From an uncultured Gemmatimonadales bacterium (lineage in GTDB: Bacteria > Gemmatimonadota > Gemmatimonadetes > Longimicrobiales > Gaopeijiaceae), in NCBI GenBank assembly GCA_937919655.1, contig CALFPJ010000048.1, positions 1 to 64,000 of the forward strand: DNA of 64,000 nucleotides, given 5' to 3'. Each line of letters begins with the position of its first letter. Position 1 is the first letter of the stretch. Below are positions 36,235-44,548 of the stretch, in pieces. Below the pieces are notes generated by a model. The model did not search any database and was not told where the DNA came from. It saw only the letters and a program-made list of their open reading frames with translations. The position numbers and the translations under genes were made by a program.

Positions 36235-36948
36235 ATGCGCGTCTCGCTCTTTGCCACATGTCTCGGAAACGAGTTCTACGCTGATGCGTGTGCAGATGCC
36301 GTGCGACTTCTTCGGCATTTCGGCGTCGAGGTCGACGTGCCCGAAGGTCAGACTTGCTGCGGACAACCTGCGTTTAACTCGGGGCACCAGGACGAAGCAC
36401 GGCGGATGGCTCGCCACACGCACCAGGTGTTCGCAGAGTCCGAGTATGTCGTCCTCCCCTCGGGCAGCTGCGCGGGAATGATGCGCAGCTTCTATCCGGA
36501 ACTTCTTGGGACCGACGACGCCTCCGTGCGGAGTCTCACGACGCGCACCTACGAGCTCGCCCAATTCCTTGTGCAGGTACTCGGCGTCGACGCACCCGGC
36601 ACAGGTCTAAGTGGCCGCGTCGTGGCCTATCATCATGGCTGCCACGCCCTGCGAGAGCTCGGGGTCCGGGATGAGCCCGTCGCACTCCTGCGCGGATGCG
36701 GGGCGGAAGTGATTGCCTGGGAGGCCGACGAGGAGTGCTGCGGCTTCGGCGGACTATTCAGCGCGAAGTTGCCTGAGGTCTCCGCCGCGATGGCCGACCG
36801 CAAGCTCGATACCTTGCCGACCGTGGACCTCCTGACCTCCGCGGACGGCGGCTGCCTCATGCAGCTGTCGGGGCGGGCGACGCACCGTGGGGTGGGGCCT
36901 CCAATTCGTCACCTCGCGAGCGTGCTGTGGGAGGGTGTGGGCTCATGA
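36235..36948 (+). CDS. lutA: L-lactate utilisation protein LutA, CCG-domain subunit
   Basis: A 237-residue subunit of the LutABC L-lactate oxidase complex. Both cysteine-rich CCG domains are seen: QTCCGQPAFNSG in the first and EECCGFGGLFSAKL in the second, with VSLFATCLGNEFY at the start and GGCLMQLSGR near the end, close to Bacillus LutA throughout. It starts directly after the upstream TAA and its stop overlaps lutB (ATGA). The complex oxidises L-lactate to pyruvate with Fe-S carriers. No LldP-type lactate permease gene lies in this window. Confidence 0.93.
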   Translation: MRVSLFATCLGNEFYADACADAVRLLRHFGVEVDVPEGQTCCGQPAFNSGHQDEARRMARHTHQVFAESEYVVLPSGSCAGMMRSFYPELLGTDDASVRSLTTRTYELAQFLVQVLGVDAPGTGLSGRVVAYHHGCHALRELGVRDEPVALLRGCGAEVIAWEADEECCGFGGLFSAKLPEVSAAMADRKLDTLPTVDLLTSADGGCLMQLSGRATHRGVGPPIRHLASVLWEGVGS

Positions 36949-38339
36949 GCTTCACGGGCCCAGGGCGGTACCGGGAAGAGTCTGCCAAGATGCTGCGCGA
37001 CAAGCCAGAAATGCGGCACTCGGTCACCCAAGCCACGCGTACCTTCGACGACCACCGCACGCATGCGTTCGGTCAGGTGGACGGAGAGCGCTGGCGCGAC
37101 TGGGCTCGAGACGTGAAGACGCATCTGCTCAGCAATCTCGACATCTATTTGGAGCAGGCAGAAGAGAGCCTGGAACGGAACGGGGCTCACGTTCACTGGG
37201 CCGAGACGGGTGCCGATGCCCTCGCGATCCTGGAAAAGATCGTCGAGGACAACGACGTCAAGCGTGTTGTGAAGGCCAAGAGCATGCTCAGTGAGGAACT
37301 GGCCATAAACGCGCACCTTGAGAGCCTCGGCGTCAGCGTCTTCGAGACCGACCTGGGCGAGTACATCATCCAGCTGCTGGGCGAGCCGCCAAGCCACATT
37401 GTGGGGCCGGCCATCCACCGCAGCCTGGACGACTGTCGGAGACTCTTTCATGAACACTTCGGCACTCCGCTGGATGCTGAGCCCGACGCCCTCGCCGCGG
37501 CCGCACGAATCGCCCTGAGACAGGAGTTCTTGGCCGCCGACCTCGGCATTTCAGGCGGCAATTTTCTCGCCGCGGACACCGGCACCGTCGCCCTGATCGA
37601 AAACGAAGGGAATATCCGCCTATCGACTTCCCTGCCCCGCATCCACGTGGCCTTCGTCGGCATCGAAAAACTGGTCCCTACCCTCGGAGACGTGGCCGGA
37701 TTCGTCCAGTTGACCACCCGTTCTGCGACCGGGCAGCCCATCGGCAACTACGTGTCGCTCATCCAAGGGCCACGGCGCGAAGACGAGCCAGACGGGCCTG
37801 AAGAGGTGCACGTCGTACTGGTCGACAACGGACGCACGAACCTGTTGGCGGACGATACCGCCTGGGAGGCACTTCGCTGTGTGCGTTGCGGTGCGTGCCT
37901 CAACATTTGCCCCGTGTATCGGCAGACCGGGGGGCACGCATACGGGTGGCCCTATTCGGGACCGATTGGCGCGATCATCGCACCCGGCTTGCTCGGGCTG
38001 GAGAAGGCAATGCCACTCCCCCACGCCTCGAGCCTGTGCGGCGCGTGCGTCGACGTATGCCCGGTGCGAATCCCGATTCCCGAGATCCTGGTGCATTGGC
38101 GTGAGCGTGCGGTTGAAGAGGGTCTCGTTCCGCTCGCGGAGACCGTCGGGTTGAAGGCCTACACGGCGGCGGCTGAACGACCCGTGGTCTTCGGCGCAGC
38201 GGGGGCAGCGCTTCGGTACGCGCCGCTGGAACTCGGGGGGCGAGCCCTCCCCATCTTATCTGGCTGGATGCAGGAACGATCCGCACCAAAGCCGAGCCCG
38301 AAGAGCTTCATGCAGCTGTGGAAGGAGGGCCTCGAATGA
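36945..38339 (+). CDS. lutB: L-lactate utilisation protein LutB, ferredoxin-type subunit
   Basis: A 464-residue iron-sulfur subunit. The N-terminal two thirds form the LUD domain (VVKAKSMLSEELAINAHLE, GGNFLAADTGTVALIENEGN); the C-terminal part has two 4Fe-4S motifs, CVRCGACLNICPVY and CGACVDVCPVRI, followed by a helical tail (KAYTAAAERP to FMQLWKEGLE). ATG 36945 overlaps the lutA stop by 4 bp; an earlier in-frame ATG at 36927 lies inside lutA and was rejected. Together with LutA and LutC it channels electrons from lactate to the quinone pool or another acceptor. The stop overlaps lutC. Confidence 0.94.
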   Translation: MSFTGPGRYREESAKMLRDKPEMRHSVTQATRTFDDHRTHAFGQVDGERWRDWARDVKTHLLSNLDIYLEQAEESLERNGAHVHWAETGADALAILEKIVEDNDVKRVVKAKSMLSEELAINAHLESLGVSVFETDLGEYIIQLLGEPPSHIVGPAIHRSLDDCRRLFHEHFGTPLDAEPDALAAAARIALRQEFLAADLGISGGNFLAADTGTVALIENEGNIRLSTSLPRIHVAFVGIEKLVPTLGDVAGFVQLTTRSATGQPIGNYVSLIQGPRREDEPDGPEEVHVVLVDNGRTNLLADDTAWEALRCVRCGACLNICPVYRQTGGHAYGWPYSGPIGAIIAPGLLGLEKAMPLPHASSLCGACVDVCPVRIPIPEILVHWRERAVEEGLVPLAETVGLKAYTAAAERPVVFGAAGAALRYAPLELGGRALPILSGWMQERSAPKPSPKSFMQLWKEGLE

Positions 38340-39016
38340 GCATGGCTGAGGGCCCGGAAGGCGGCGGGTCGGAAGACCGCCCTCGCCCGCACCACAACGA
38401 CCGAGCGGGCGCGCGGGCGCGGATCCTCGGCAAAGTGCGGGACGCCATCACGAAGCGGCGACGCGAGCCGCACCCCGGCCACTTCGGAGGTTGGCGCGAT
38501 CAGGCGCCTGAAGATCCGGTTGAGCAGTTCATTCGACTCTTCAAAGCGGCGGGTGGCGAGGTGTGCAGGTTCGACTTGCGTGAAAGCGCCTCGGAGTGGG
38601 TTCGCAACTTCATTGGCGACTATGCCACGGTGTCGCTCGGCACCATCGCGCGGCGGGAAGCGCAGCATGGAGCCAGAGCGGTTCGCATCGAGCACACGGA
38701 CCCGGCCGATGCGGAGGTTGGCGTATCGATGGCCTACGGGGCGGTCGCCGAAACGGGCTCACTGATCATGATCCCTCAGGACGGACGCCGCGCTCAGCTC
38801 CTTCCACCCGTGCACGTGGTGTGGGTTGAGGAGCGGACGGTCTTTCCCATGCTCATCGACGCGATGGCCGCGCTGGCCAAAGAGCTACCCTCTGCAGTGG
38901 GCCTTCACTCCGGTCCGTCCAAGTCGGCGGATATCGGACAGATCTTGGTGAAAGGCGTCCACGGGCCAGGGCGGCTCATCGCCGTCCTGGTGGACGACAA
39001 GGGAGTACAATGGTGA
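38336..39016 (+). CDS. lutC: L-lactate utilisation protein LutC (LUD domain)
   Basis: A 226-residue LUD-domain protein. SMAYGAVAETGSLIM is the conserved core and SKSADIGQILVKGVHGPG the C-terminal signature of LutC. The N-terminal 30 residues are charged and variable. ATG 38336 overlaps the lutB stop (ATGA). Function is inferred from the family and from complete lutA-lutB-lutC synteny. Its last 7 bp overlap the start of a cyclase-family gene, so the unit continues. Confidence 0.92.
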   Translation: MSMAEGPEGGGSEDRPRPHHNDRAGARARILGKVRDAITKRRREPHPGHFGGWRDQAPEDPVEQFIRLFKAAGGEVCRFDLRESASEWVRNFIGDYATVSLGTIARREAQHGARAVRIEHTDPADAEVGVSMAYGAVAETGSLIMIPQDGRRAQLLPPVHVVWVEERTVFPMLIDAMAALAKELPSAVGLHSGPSKSADIGQILVKGVHGPGRLIAVLVDDKGVQW

Positions 39017-39585
39017 AAACGCTTCTGAGACTATGTGCCGTGCCCGTCGCGTTCACCGCCTGCGCCGCGCCCGCGCCGCCGCCAAACACACTGGCCGCCT
39101 TGTTCGCGGACGGACTCGAGGTCGTCGACCTCACCCACACGGTGAGTGCGGACGCGCCTTTCTGGCCCGGCCCCGCGGTGAGCCCTTTCTCATACGACAC
39201 CCTCTCCGCGCACGACGATGGTGCGCCCTCCATGGGCGCATACTCTGTGCCCGAGCACTTCGGCACACACTTCGACGCGCCGGTTCATGGTGGCGCGGGC
39301 CTGGCATCTGTAGACCTCGTGTCCACCAAGGAGCTGTTCGGCCCCGCCGTCGTGATCGACGTCACGGCGCAGGCGCTAGTGGGCGTGGACACCGGTAGTG
39401 TGGATCCTGGCAACGCCCAAGGCTTCCCCGCCCACGGCGTAGTGAACGGGTCGGGACGCTTCCATCTGGAGAACCTGGCTGACATGAGTCGCCTGCCTGA
39501 GTCGGGAGCCTACTTGATCGTGGCGCCAATCAAGATTCAGGGCGGGTCCGGTGGTCAGGTTCGCGTGTTCGCGGTGCTTCCGTGA
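39010..39585 (+). CDS. Cyclase-family (kynurenine formamidase-like) protein with internal deletion
   Basis: A 191-residue lipoprotein (lipobox FTAC) of the metal-dependent cyclase/KynB family. VVDLTHTVSADAPFWPG and EHFGTHFDAPVH (the HxGTHxDAPxH metal motif) are intact, as are the C-terminal VGVDTGSVDPGNAQGFPAH and KIQGGSGGQVRVFAVLP. The roughly 65 residues that normally lie between the VVIDV strand and VGVDT (ending in the pattern that builds the substrate pocket) are missing, in frame. The metal site may survive, but the fold is probably impaired. It overlaps lutC and the cyclophilin gene. Confidence 0.78.
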   Translation: MVKTLLRLCAVPVAFTACAAPAPPPNTLAALFADGLEVVDLTHTVSADAPFWPGPAVSPFSYDTLSAHDDGAPSMGAYSVPEHFGTHFDAPVHGGAGLASVDLVSTKELFGPAVVIDVTAQALVGVDTGSVDPGNAQGFPAHGVVNGSGRFHLENLADMSRLPESGAYLIVAPIKIQGGSGGQVRVFAVLP

Positions 39586-40307
39586 GAACGCTTCCGCGTT
39601 TGCTGCTGGGATTGGGGCTCGTTGTCGTGGCGTGCGCGGAGCAAGGCGGCCCAGAGCGAGGCAGTCCGGAGCAAAGTGTCCCGGAGGACGGCGCAGCCGG
39701 TGGCGGCCCAGCGGACCACCGCGCCGTTCTGCTTGACCCCATCCACCCCGCCTGGTCTGAGCCCGCCCCGGACACATTCCACGCCAACATCGAAACGACC
39801 CGCGGCACCTTCGTAATTGAGGTCGTGCGCGCCTGGGCGCCCGTCGGTGTCGACCGTTTCTTTAACCTGATCCGTCACGGTTACTACGACGACGTGCGCT
39901 TCCACCGCGTCGTGCCTGGCTTCATCACCCAATGGGGCGTCTCCGGTGACCCCGAGGTGAACGCCGTCTGGTACGACCGTGGCATGCCCGACGACACCGT
40001 CGTGGCAAGCAACGTACGGGGCACCATCGCGTTCGCCTTCACACAACCAGGCACTCGGGCCACGCAGATCTACATCAGCATGGTGGACAACTCCCGCCTC
40101 GACGCACAGGGCTTCGCGCCGTTCGGGAGAGTGGTAGAGGGCATGGACCAGGTCGTGGACTCGATCTATTCGGGCTACAGAGAGGGCTCCGGTGGGGGCG
40201 TCCGTGGTGGCGACCAAAGCCGTCTCGTCGCGGAAGGCAACGCGTACGTCGATGCGGCATTTTCTGAGCTGGACGAGCTGATTCGGGCGACGATCGTGGC
40301 TCGCTAG
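39582..40307 (+). CDS. Cyclophilin-type peptidyl-prolyl isomerase lipoprotein
   Basis: A 241-residue lipoprotein (lipobox VVAC, Cys near residue 15) with a Gln/Pro/Glu/Ala linker, then a cyclophilin domain from about residue 68: TTRGTFVIEVVRAWAPVGVDRFFNLIRHGYYDDVRFHRVVPGF shows the catalytic Arg/Phe pair (FHRVVPGF), FTQPGTRATQIYISMVDN replaces the usual AxxxxxSGxSQFFI and APFGRVVEGMDQVV ends the fold. It should assist folding of exported proteins. It starts with GTG overlapping the cyclase stop (GTGA) and is the last gene of the run that starts with the acylase. Confidence 0.86.
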   Translation: MRTLPRLLLGLGLVVVACAEQGGPERGSPEQSVPEDGAAGGGPADHRAVLLDPIHPAWSEPAPDTFHANIETTRGTFVIEVVRAWAPVGVDRFFNLIRHGYYDDVRFHRVVPGFITQWGVSGDPEVNAVWYDRGMPDDTVVASNVRGTIAFAFTQPGTRATQIYISMVDNSRLDAQGFAPFGRVVEGMDQVVDSIYSGYREGSGGGVRGGDQSRLVAEGNAYVDAAFSELDELIRATIVAR

Positions 40308-40379
40308 CTTCGCGCCCGGCGCCCCCTCCCCATTCCATCATCGCCCCGATTTGGGTGTGCGGAGGGCAGCCAGACCGCC

Positions 40380-41579
40380 CTACCCCACCAACGCCGAGTA
40401 CACCAACTGCTGGAACTGCTGTCCGAAATTCGTGCTCCGGTTCGGATAAATCTGGATCATGAAGATCCCGATCAGATCCTCCTCTGGATCGATCCAGAAC
40501 GCGGTCCCGTGCAGGCCGCCCCAATAAAATGTGCCCACAGAGGTCAGTAACGCGTTTACGCTCTCCTTCACGGCAAAACCCAAGCCGAAGCCGTTACTGG
40601 TCCCCGGATCCTCAACGTCGCCTAGGTGGTCCACACGCATGAAGTCGACGGTCTTTCGACCAAGGATACGCGTACCGTTCAACGCGCCACCGTTTAAGAC
40701 CATTTGCGTGAAACGAGCATAGTCGCGGGCTGTGCTCACCAGGCCACCTCCCCCAGAGAACATGGTCACGGGCGAGACAAATGTGACCGTATCACCTAGA
40801 GCCAAGGTCCCTTGAGCGTCCGTATGCCGGTAAGTGCGTGTGAGCCTGGCGTGGTCCTCGGCCGGCGCATAGAACCCGGTATCCTCCATGTCGAGCCGCT
40901 CGAAAATGCGCGTGCGCAGGAACGCATCGAACGGCATGCCCGAAACGACTTCGACCAACCGTCCCAGCACGTCTGTCGACACGCTGTAGATCCAACGGGC
41001 CCCCGGTTGCGCGATGAGGGGGATGTCTCCAAGCCCCCTCATCATCTCGTCCAAGTCTTTGGCACCAAGGAGGTTCGCGCTCAAGTACATCGAGTCGACG
41101 GGGGTATTCGAAAAGATGCCGTAGGTCAGGCCTGACGTGTGTCGGAGCAGATCCTCGATCGTGACCTGCCGTCGAGGCCTTTCGGTTTCGAGATTCGCGA
41201 TGGTCGCCCCCTCCTCCAGCTTCGCCACCTGCAGACGAGCCAACTCCGGGATGTAACGTCCAATCGGGTCGCCGAGTGCAAACTTCCCTTCCTCCCACAA
41301 CATCATGACCGCCAACGCCGTAATCGGCTTGGTCATGGAGTAGATGCGGAAGAGGTCGCCGGCCTCCAGCGGATCACGCGCCTCGAGGTCCCTGTATCCC
41401 CATTCTTCTTGGTAGGCGACCTGGCTGTTCCGAATCACCATGCCCATCGCCCCCGCGATGCGGCCCTCGTCGACGTGTTCCTGGAAGACGGTTCCAATGT
41501 GCGCGAGCCGCTCCGCAGACAGTCCGACGCGGTCCGGATTCGTGACGGGCAGCTCCTGAGCCGCTAGCCCGTGGGTCAC
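40380..41579 (-). CDS. Serine hydrolase, class C beta-lactamase family
   Basis: A 399-residue member of the beta-lactamase/EstB/D-Ala carboxypeptidase group. Active-site motifs: Ser81-Met-Thr-Lys84 (SMTK), Tyr in WIYSVST, and the third motif near GGLHGTAFWIDP (HGT in place of KTG), typical for the esterase-like branch. The chosen start is GTG 41579. The first residues (THGLAAQELP) look like the end of a signal peptide whose beginning is out of frame: upstream, ATG AAG CCC starts a short frame ending at TGA 41576-41578. The true N-terminus is therefore uncertain and could hide a small frameshift. Substrate unknown. Confidence 0.85.
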   Translation of the reverse strand: MTHGLAAQELPVTNPDRVGLSAERLAHIGTVFQEHVDEGRIAGAMGMVIRNSQVAYQEEWGYRDLEARDPLEAGDLFRIYSMTKPITALAVMMLWEEGKFALGDPIGRYIPELARLQVAKLEEGATIANLETERPRRQVTIEDLLRHTSGLTYGIFSNTPVDSMYLSANLLGAKDLDEMMRGLGDIPLIAQPGARWIYSVSTDVLGRLVEVVSGMPFDAFLRTRIFERLDMEDTGFYAPAEDHARLTRTYRHTDAQGTLALGDTVTFVSPVTMFSGGGGLVSTARDYARFTQMVLNGGALNGTRILGRKTVDFMRVDHLGDVEDPGTSNGFGLGFAVKESVNALLTSVGTFYWGGLHGTAFWIDPEEDLIGIFMIQIYPNRSTNFGQQFQQLVYSALVG

Positions 41580-41802
41580 ACGAGTCCGGCAAGGGCATTG
41601 GGCTTCATGTTGTCCTCAGGGAGATTTGGGTCCCGGCTGGGCCCACCCGCCGCGTTTTCGGCAGGACGAATCAGGACCCGCCATGCACGGTAGGGTGGAC
41701 CCAACTCAAACGCCACGATTTGACCCAATCGCCTTCCCGCTGAAAGTTGCGAACCGGCGGGCTTCCCTGCGGTGTCCGTTTCCCCGGTCAAATGAGGGTC
41801 GA

Positions 41803-43131
41803 GTGAGCGACGGCGAATCGACGTACAAACTCCAGCGCGTTCTGGGCATCAAGGACGGCATGGCGGTCACCGTGGGCATCGTGATCGGAGCCGGCATCCT
41901 AAGGACACCCGGATTGATCGCGGGTTATCTGGGGAATCCGTGGATGATACTGGCTGTCTGGTTCTTCGGCGGCGTGGTTGTGGCTCTCTCCACCCTTGTG
42001 CTCGCGGAGATGGCTGCTGCGCTCCCTGAGGCGGGGGGCAAGTACGTATACGCGCGCCACGCGTGGGGGCCGACCATGGGCTTCGTCGCAGGCTGGTCTG
42101 AGCTGCTCGTCTCACGCGGCTTCTCCGGAGCTGCCAAGGCGGTCGCGATCGCGGAGTACATTCGTATCCTCACCGGCGGTCGGGGCTCCACACCCATCCT
42201 ATCTCTCGCCGTGTGCGTCGCTTTCTTCTTTCTGCATACACGCGGCCTCAAGGCGAGCACGACCTTCCAGAACATCTCGACCGCAATCAAGGTGCTGATC
42301 GTCTTCGCGATCGCCGGAGCCGGGATGGCAGCCGGGGGCTTCGTCGGCTTCCAACCCGCCGTCACCACGGCCTCCGGCCCGACCGCGGGTCTTCTCGGCT
42401 TCGCACTCGCCTATCAGTCGATCTCCTTCGCCTACTACGGATGGGAAGACGCCGCGAAGATGGCCGAAGAGGTGAAAGATCCGGGAAGGGCACTCCCCAA
42501 GATCCTCGTGGGCGGCTCCCTCGCGGTGATGGTCATGTATCTTCTCATGAACACCGCGTTCCTCGCCGCGCTTACGCCCGCAGAAATGGCCGGCTCCGAG
42601 TTGGTTGCCAAAGACGCGATCGCGGCCGTTTTTGGCGGTGCGGCCGGAACGGTGGTCGTGGTCGCCAGCCTGCTCATTCTGGTCAGCAGCCTGAACGTGA
42701 ACTTCCTGGGGCTTCCCCGCGTGGCGTACGGCCTCTCACAGCATGGCCTCGCCCCGGCCTCATTCTCAAAGGTGGACGCACGGGGTACCCCCCGGAACGC
42801 GCTCTACTTCATTTCGGCCTGGATCGCCCTACTCGCGCTATCAGGGGCGTTCGAACTCCTCATACGTTTTATGATGACCGTCGCGATCACCGTCGATACC
42901 ATGGTCCTCATGGGCTACTTCAAGCTGCGCTGGTCCAAGCCGGACCTTGAGCGGCCCTTTAGCATGCCCGGCCATCCTTGGTTGCCGGCAATCACCATCG
43001 CGCTCTATATCTCGATCCTCGTAATTCTGATCGGCACACAGCCGATGCTCGCGCTCGGGGCCGGAGCGATGTTGACCGCCATTCTGTTAGCCGGATTGTT
43101 TACCACTCGTCGCAACGCCCGCTCCGTCTAA
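41803..43131 (+). CDS. APC-family amino acid permease
   Basis: A 442-residue transporter with twelve predicted helices. GMAVTVGIVIGAGILRTPG is the helix-1 substrate/sodium-site motif of the APC superfamily, and ALPEAGGKYVYARHAWGP follows in helix 2. YGWEDAAKMAEEVKDPGRALPK is the conserved loop after helix 6, and STTFQNISTAIKVL lies before helix 5. It should be an amino acid/proton symporter or an exchanger. Start GTG 41803 gives the usual short cytoplasmic N-terminus; an upstream extension to 41626 is low in conservation pattern. The TPP-decarboxylase pair follows about 100 bp later, but a functional link is not demonstrated. Confidence 0.9.
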   Translation: MSDGESTYKLQRVLGIKDGMAVTVGIVIGAGILRTPGLIAGYLGNPWMILAVWFFGGVVVALSTLVLAEMAAALPEAGGKYVYARHAWGPTMGFVAGWSELLVSRGFSGAAKAVAIAEYIRILTGGRGSTPILSLAVCVAFFFLHTRGLKASTTFQNISTAIKVLIVFAIAGAGMAAGGFVGFQPAVTTASGPTAGLLGFALAYQSISFAYYGWEDAAKMAEEVKDPGRALPKILVGGSLAVMVMYLLMNTAFLAALTPAEMAGSELVAKDAIAAVFGGAAGTVVVVASLLILVSSLNVNFLGLPRVAYGLSQHGLAPASFSKVDARGTPRNALYFISAWIALLALSGAFELLIRFMMTVAITVDTMVLMGYFKLRWSKPDLERPFSMPGHPWLPAITIALYISILVILIGTQPMLALGAGAMLTAILLAGLFTTRRNARSV

Positions 43132-43233
43132 TCGTGCACTCGTTCCTTCTCATGATGAATACCCACCTGCACGAGCATCTCGGCCAATCCATCGTTCCCG
43201 CACGGGCCAACGGCGTGAAGCCGCCCTGGAGCG

Positions 43234-43779
43234 ATTAGCCTGGCCGCCCCCATCCAGACGCTGCGGGTTCTTGCCGCGGCACGAATCACGCATGTCGTGG
43301 GGATCCCAGACAACGCCTCTGCTCCGCTCTTCGACTCGCTGAGCGGCAGCCCGAGCATCGAGCTCGTGACGGTCACTAGGGAGGGCGAAGCCTTCGCGAT
43401 CGCATCCGGGCTTTGGCTTGGAGGCGCTGCACCCCTCGTTGTCATTCAAAACACCGGCCTGCTCGAGTCCGGAGACAGCCTTAGGGGGACCGCAATCCGA
43501 ATGGCGGCTCCGATCCCGATCCTGATCACCGGGCGGGGCTACGAGAAGATGGCCGCGGCCGGGCTCACCCCGGACGAGCCCCGCACGAGCGCGCTCCTCA
43601 CGCGTCCGGACGTGGACTCTACGGCCCTGTTCACCGAGCCCACCCTAGCGGCCTGGGGCATCCCGTTCGAGCGCTGCTCCGAGGACGGCGACCCCGCAGC
43701 AACGCTGGAGCGCGCGATCAATGCAGCACGCTCGAACGAGCAACCCACGGCAGCGGTCATCGCACGAGCGCTGAACTAG
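43234..43779 (+). CDS. TPP-dependent decarboxylase, N-terminal (PYR-like) subunit
   Basis: About 181 residues resembling the alpha subunit of sulfopyruvate decarboxylase (ComD) and the N-terminal domain of phosphonopyruvate decarboxylase. ITHVVGIPDNASAPLFD opens the fold and VTREGEAFAIASGLWLGG carries the catalytic Glu that contacts the thiazolium. The first GTG (43297) would cut away helix 1 (PIQTLRVLAAARITHV); no ATG, GTG or TTG exists between the upstream stop at 43216 and that GTG. ATT 43234 (reading SLAAP after it, with GGAG just upstream) or CTG 43240 are the only candidates. The stop TAG is formed by the left CTAG copy of the mobile element. The TPP-binding half is at 43940. Confidence 0.75.
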   Translation: MSLAAPIQTLRVLAAARITHVVGIPDNASAPLFDSLSGSPSIELVTVTREGEAFAIASGLWLGGAAPLVVIQNTGLLESGDSLRGTAIRMAAPIPILITGRGYEKMAAAGLTPDEPRTSALLTRPDVDSTALFTEPTLAAWGIPFERCSEDGDPAATLERAINAARSNEQPTAAVIARALN

Positions 43780-43940
43780 TGTCCTTCCCCAGAAGTTCGT
43801 TCGGCACCGAGAGTGTCGATGCCCCGCGCTGGCAAGGCGCGACGACAAGGAACAGCAGCGCTACTGGGCGGAGGAGCGACGAAGCTAGCGTGGATGCAGC
43901 GGCGCTCGAATGCAAACGAACTTCTGGGACAGGGCACTAG
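43776..43940. mobile_element. MITE-like element with 22-bp inverted ends and CTAG duplication
   Basis: A 157-bp element (43780-43936) ends in 22-bp inverted repeats (43780-43801 and 43915-43936) that match at 19 positions and share the inner 14 bases CCCAGAAGTTCGTT. It is flanked by direct CTAG copies (43776-43779, 43937-43940), the expected target duplication of several IS5/IS427-like transposases. It has no coding capacity of its own, so it would need a transposase in trans. Removing it and one CTAG restores a gap-free junction between the decarboxylase subunits (TAGTG). Internal sequence is GC-rich and partly self-complementary. Confidence 0.75.
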
Positions 43941-44548
43941 TGTTGACGCGCGCCCAACTTCTCGATCCGCTCGCTCGCCTTCGAACGAATGAAGTCGTCG
44001 TGACCACAATGAGCGTGACGCGCCCCTGGGGACGCATCTCGGATCACGATCTCGACTTCGCATCTGCGGACAGTGCTATGGGGCACGCCGCGGACCTGGC
44101 GTTGGGCATCGCTTTGGCGCGTCCGGATCGGCGTGTCATCTGCTTGAACGGGGACGGCAGTATGCTCATGACCCTGGGCACGTTGGCCACCGTGATCGGT
44201 ACGGGCGTCACGAACCTTATTCTCTTCGTGGTCGACAACGGCACGTACGAAATCACCGGCAATCAGCCGTTAGCCGCGGCCGCAAGACTGGACCACGGTG
44301 CCATGGCGAGGGCTGCGGGCTGGACGAGCGTGCATCGTTTCGATGACCCTCGCGCATACGTGACGGCTCTGCCGTCGATCCTCGCAGAGCCGGGACCGAC
44401 GTTCGTGCACGTGCTCGTGGAGCCCGGGACCGAGGGGCCTATCGGCCGCACGCCGTCCGAAGAAGCGCGTTACCTGCGCGTGTCTCTCGCGGAGTGGTCG
44501 CTTGTACTGAAAGCGGCCCTAGCTGCAGACCCGCGCGCGGGCACGTAG
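43940..44548 (+). CDS. TPP-dependent decarboxylase, C-terminal (TPP-binding) subunit
   Basis: A 202-residue subunit like ComE of sulfopyruvate decarboxylase or the C-terminal domain of phosphonopyruvate decarboxylase. LNGDGSMLM to VVDNGTYEI is the GDG-N motif that holds the magnesium-diphosphate of thiamine diphosphate; DSAMGHAADLALGIALARPDR precedes it. Start is GTG 43940, whose first base belongs to the right CTAG copy; the family begins at about this residue (TRAQLLDPLARLR). A longer frame to ATG 43910 would use element sequence. It should decarboxylate a 2-oxo acid together with the alpha subunit; the exact acid is not known. Confidence 0.85.
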   Translation: MLTRAQLLDPLARLRTNEVVVTTMSVTRPWGRISDHDLDFASADSAMGHAADLALGIALARPDRRVICLNGDGSMLMTLGTLATVIGTGVTNLILFVVDNGTYEITGNQPLAAAARLDHGAMARAAGWTSVHRFDDPRAYVTALPSILAEPGPTFVHVLVEPGTEGPIGRTPSEEARYLRVSLAEWSLVLKAALAADPRAGT

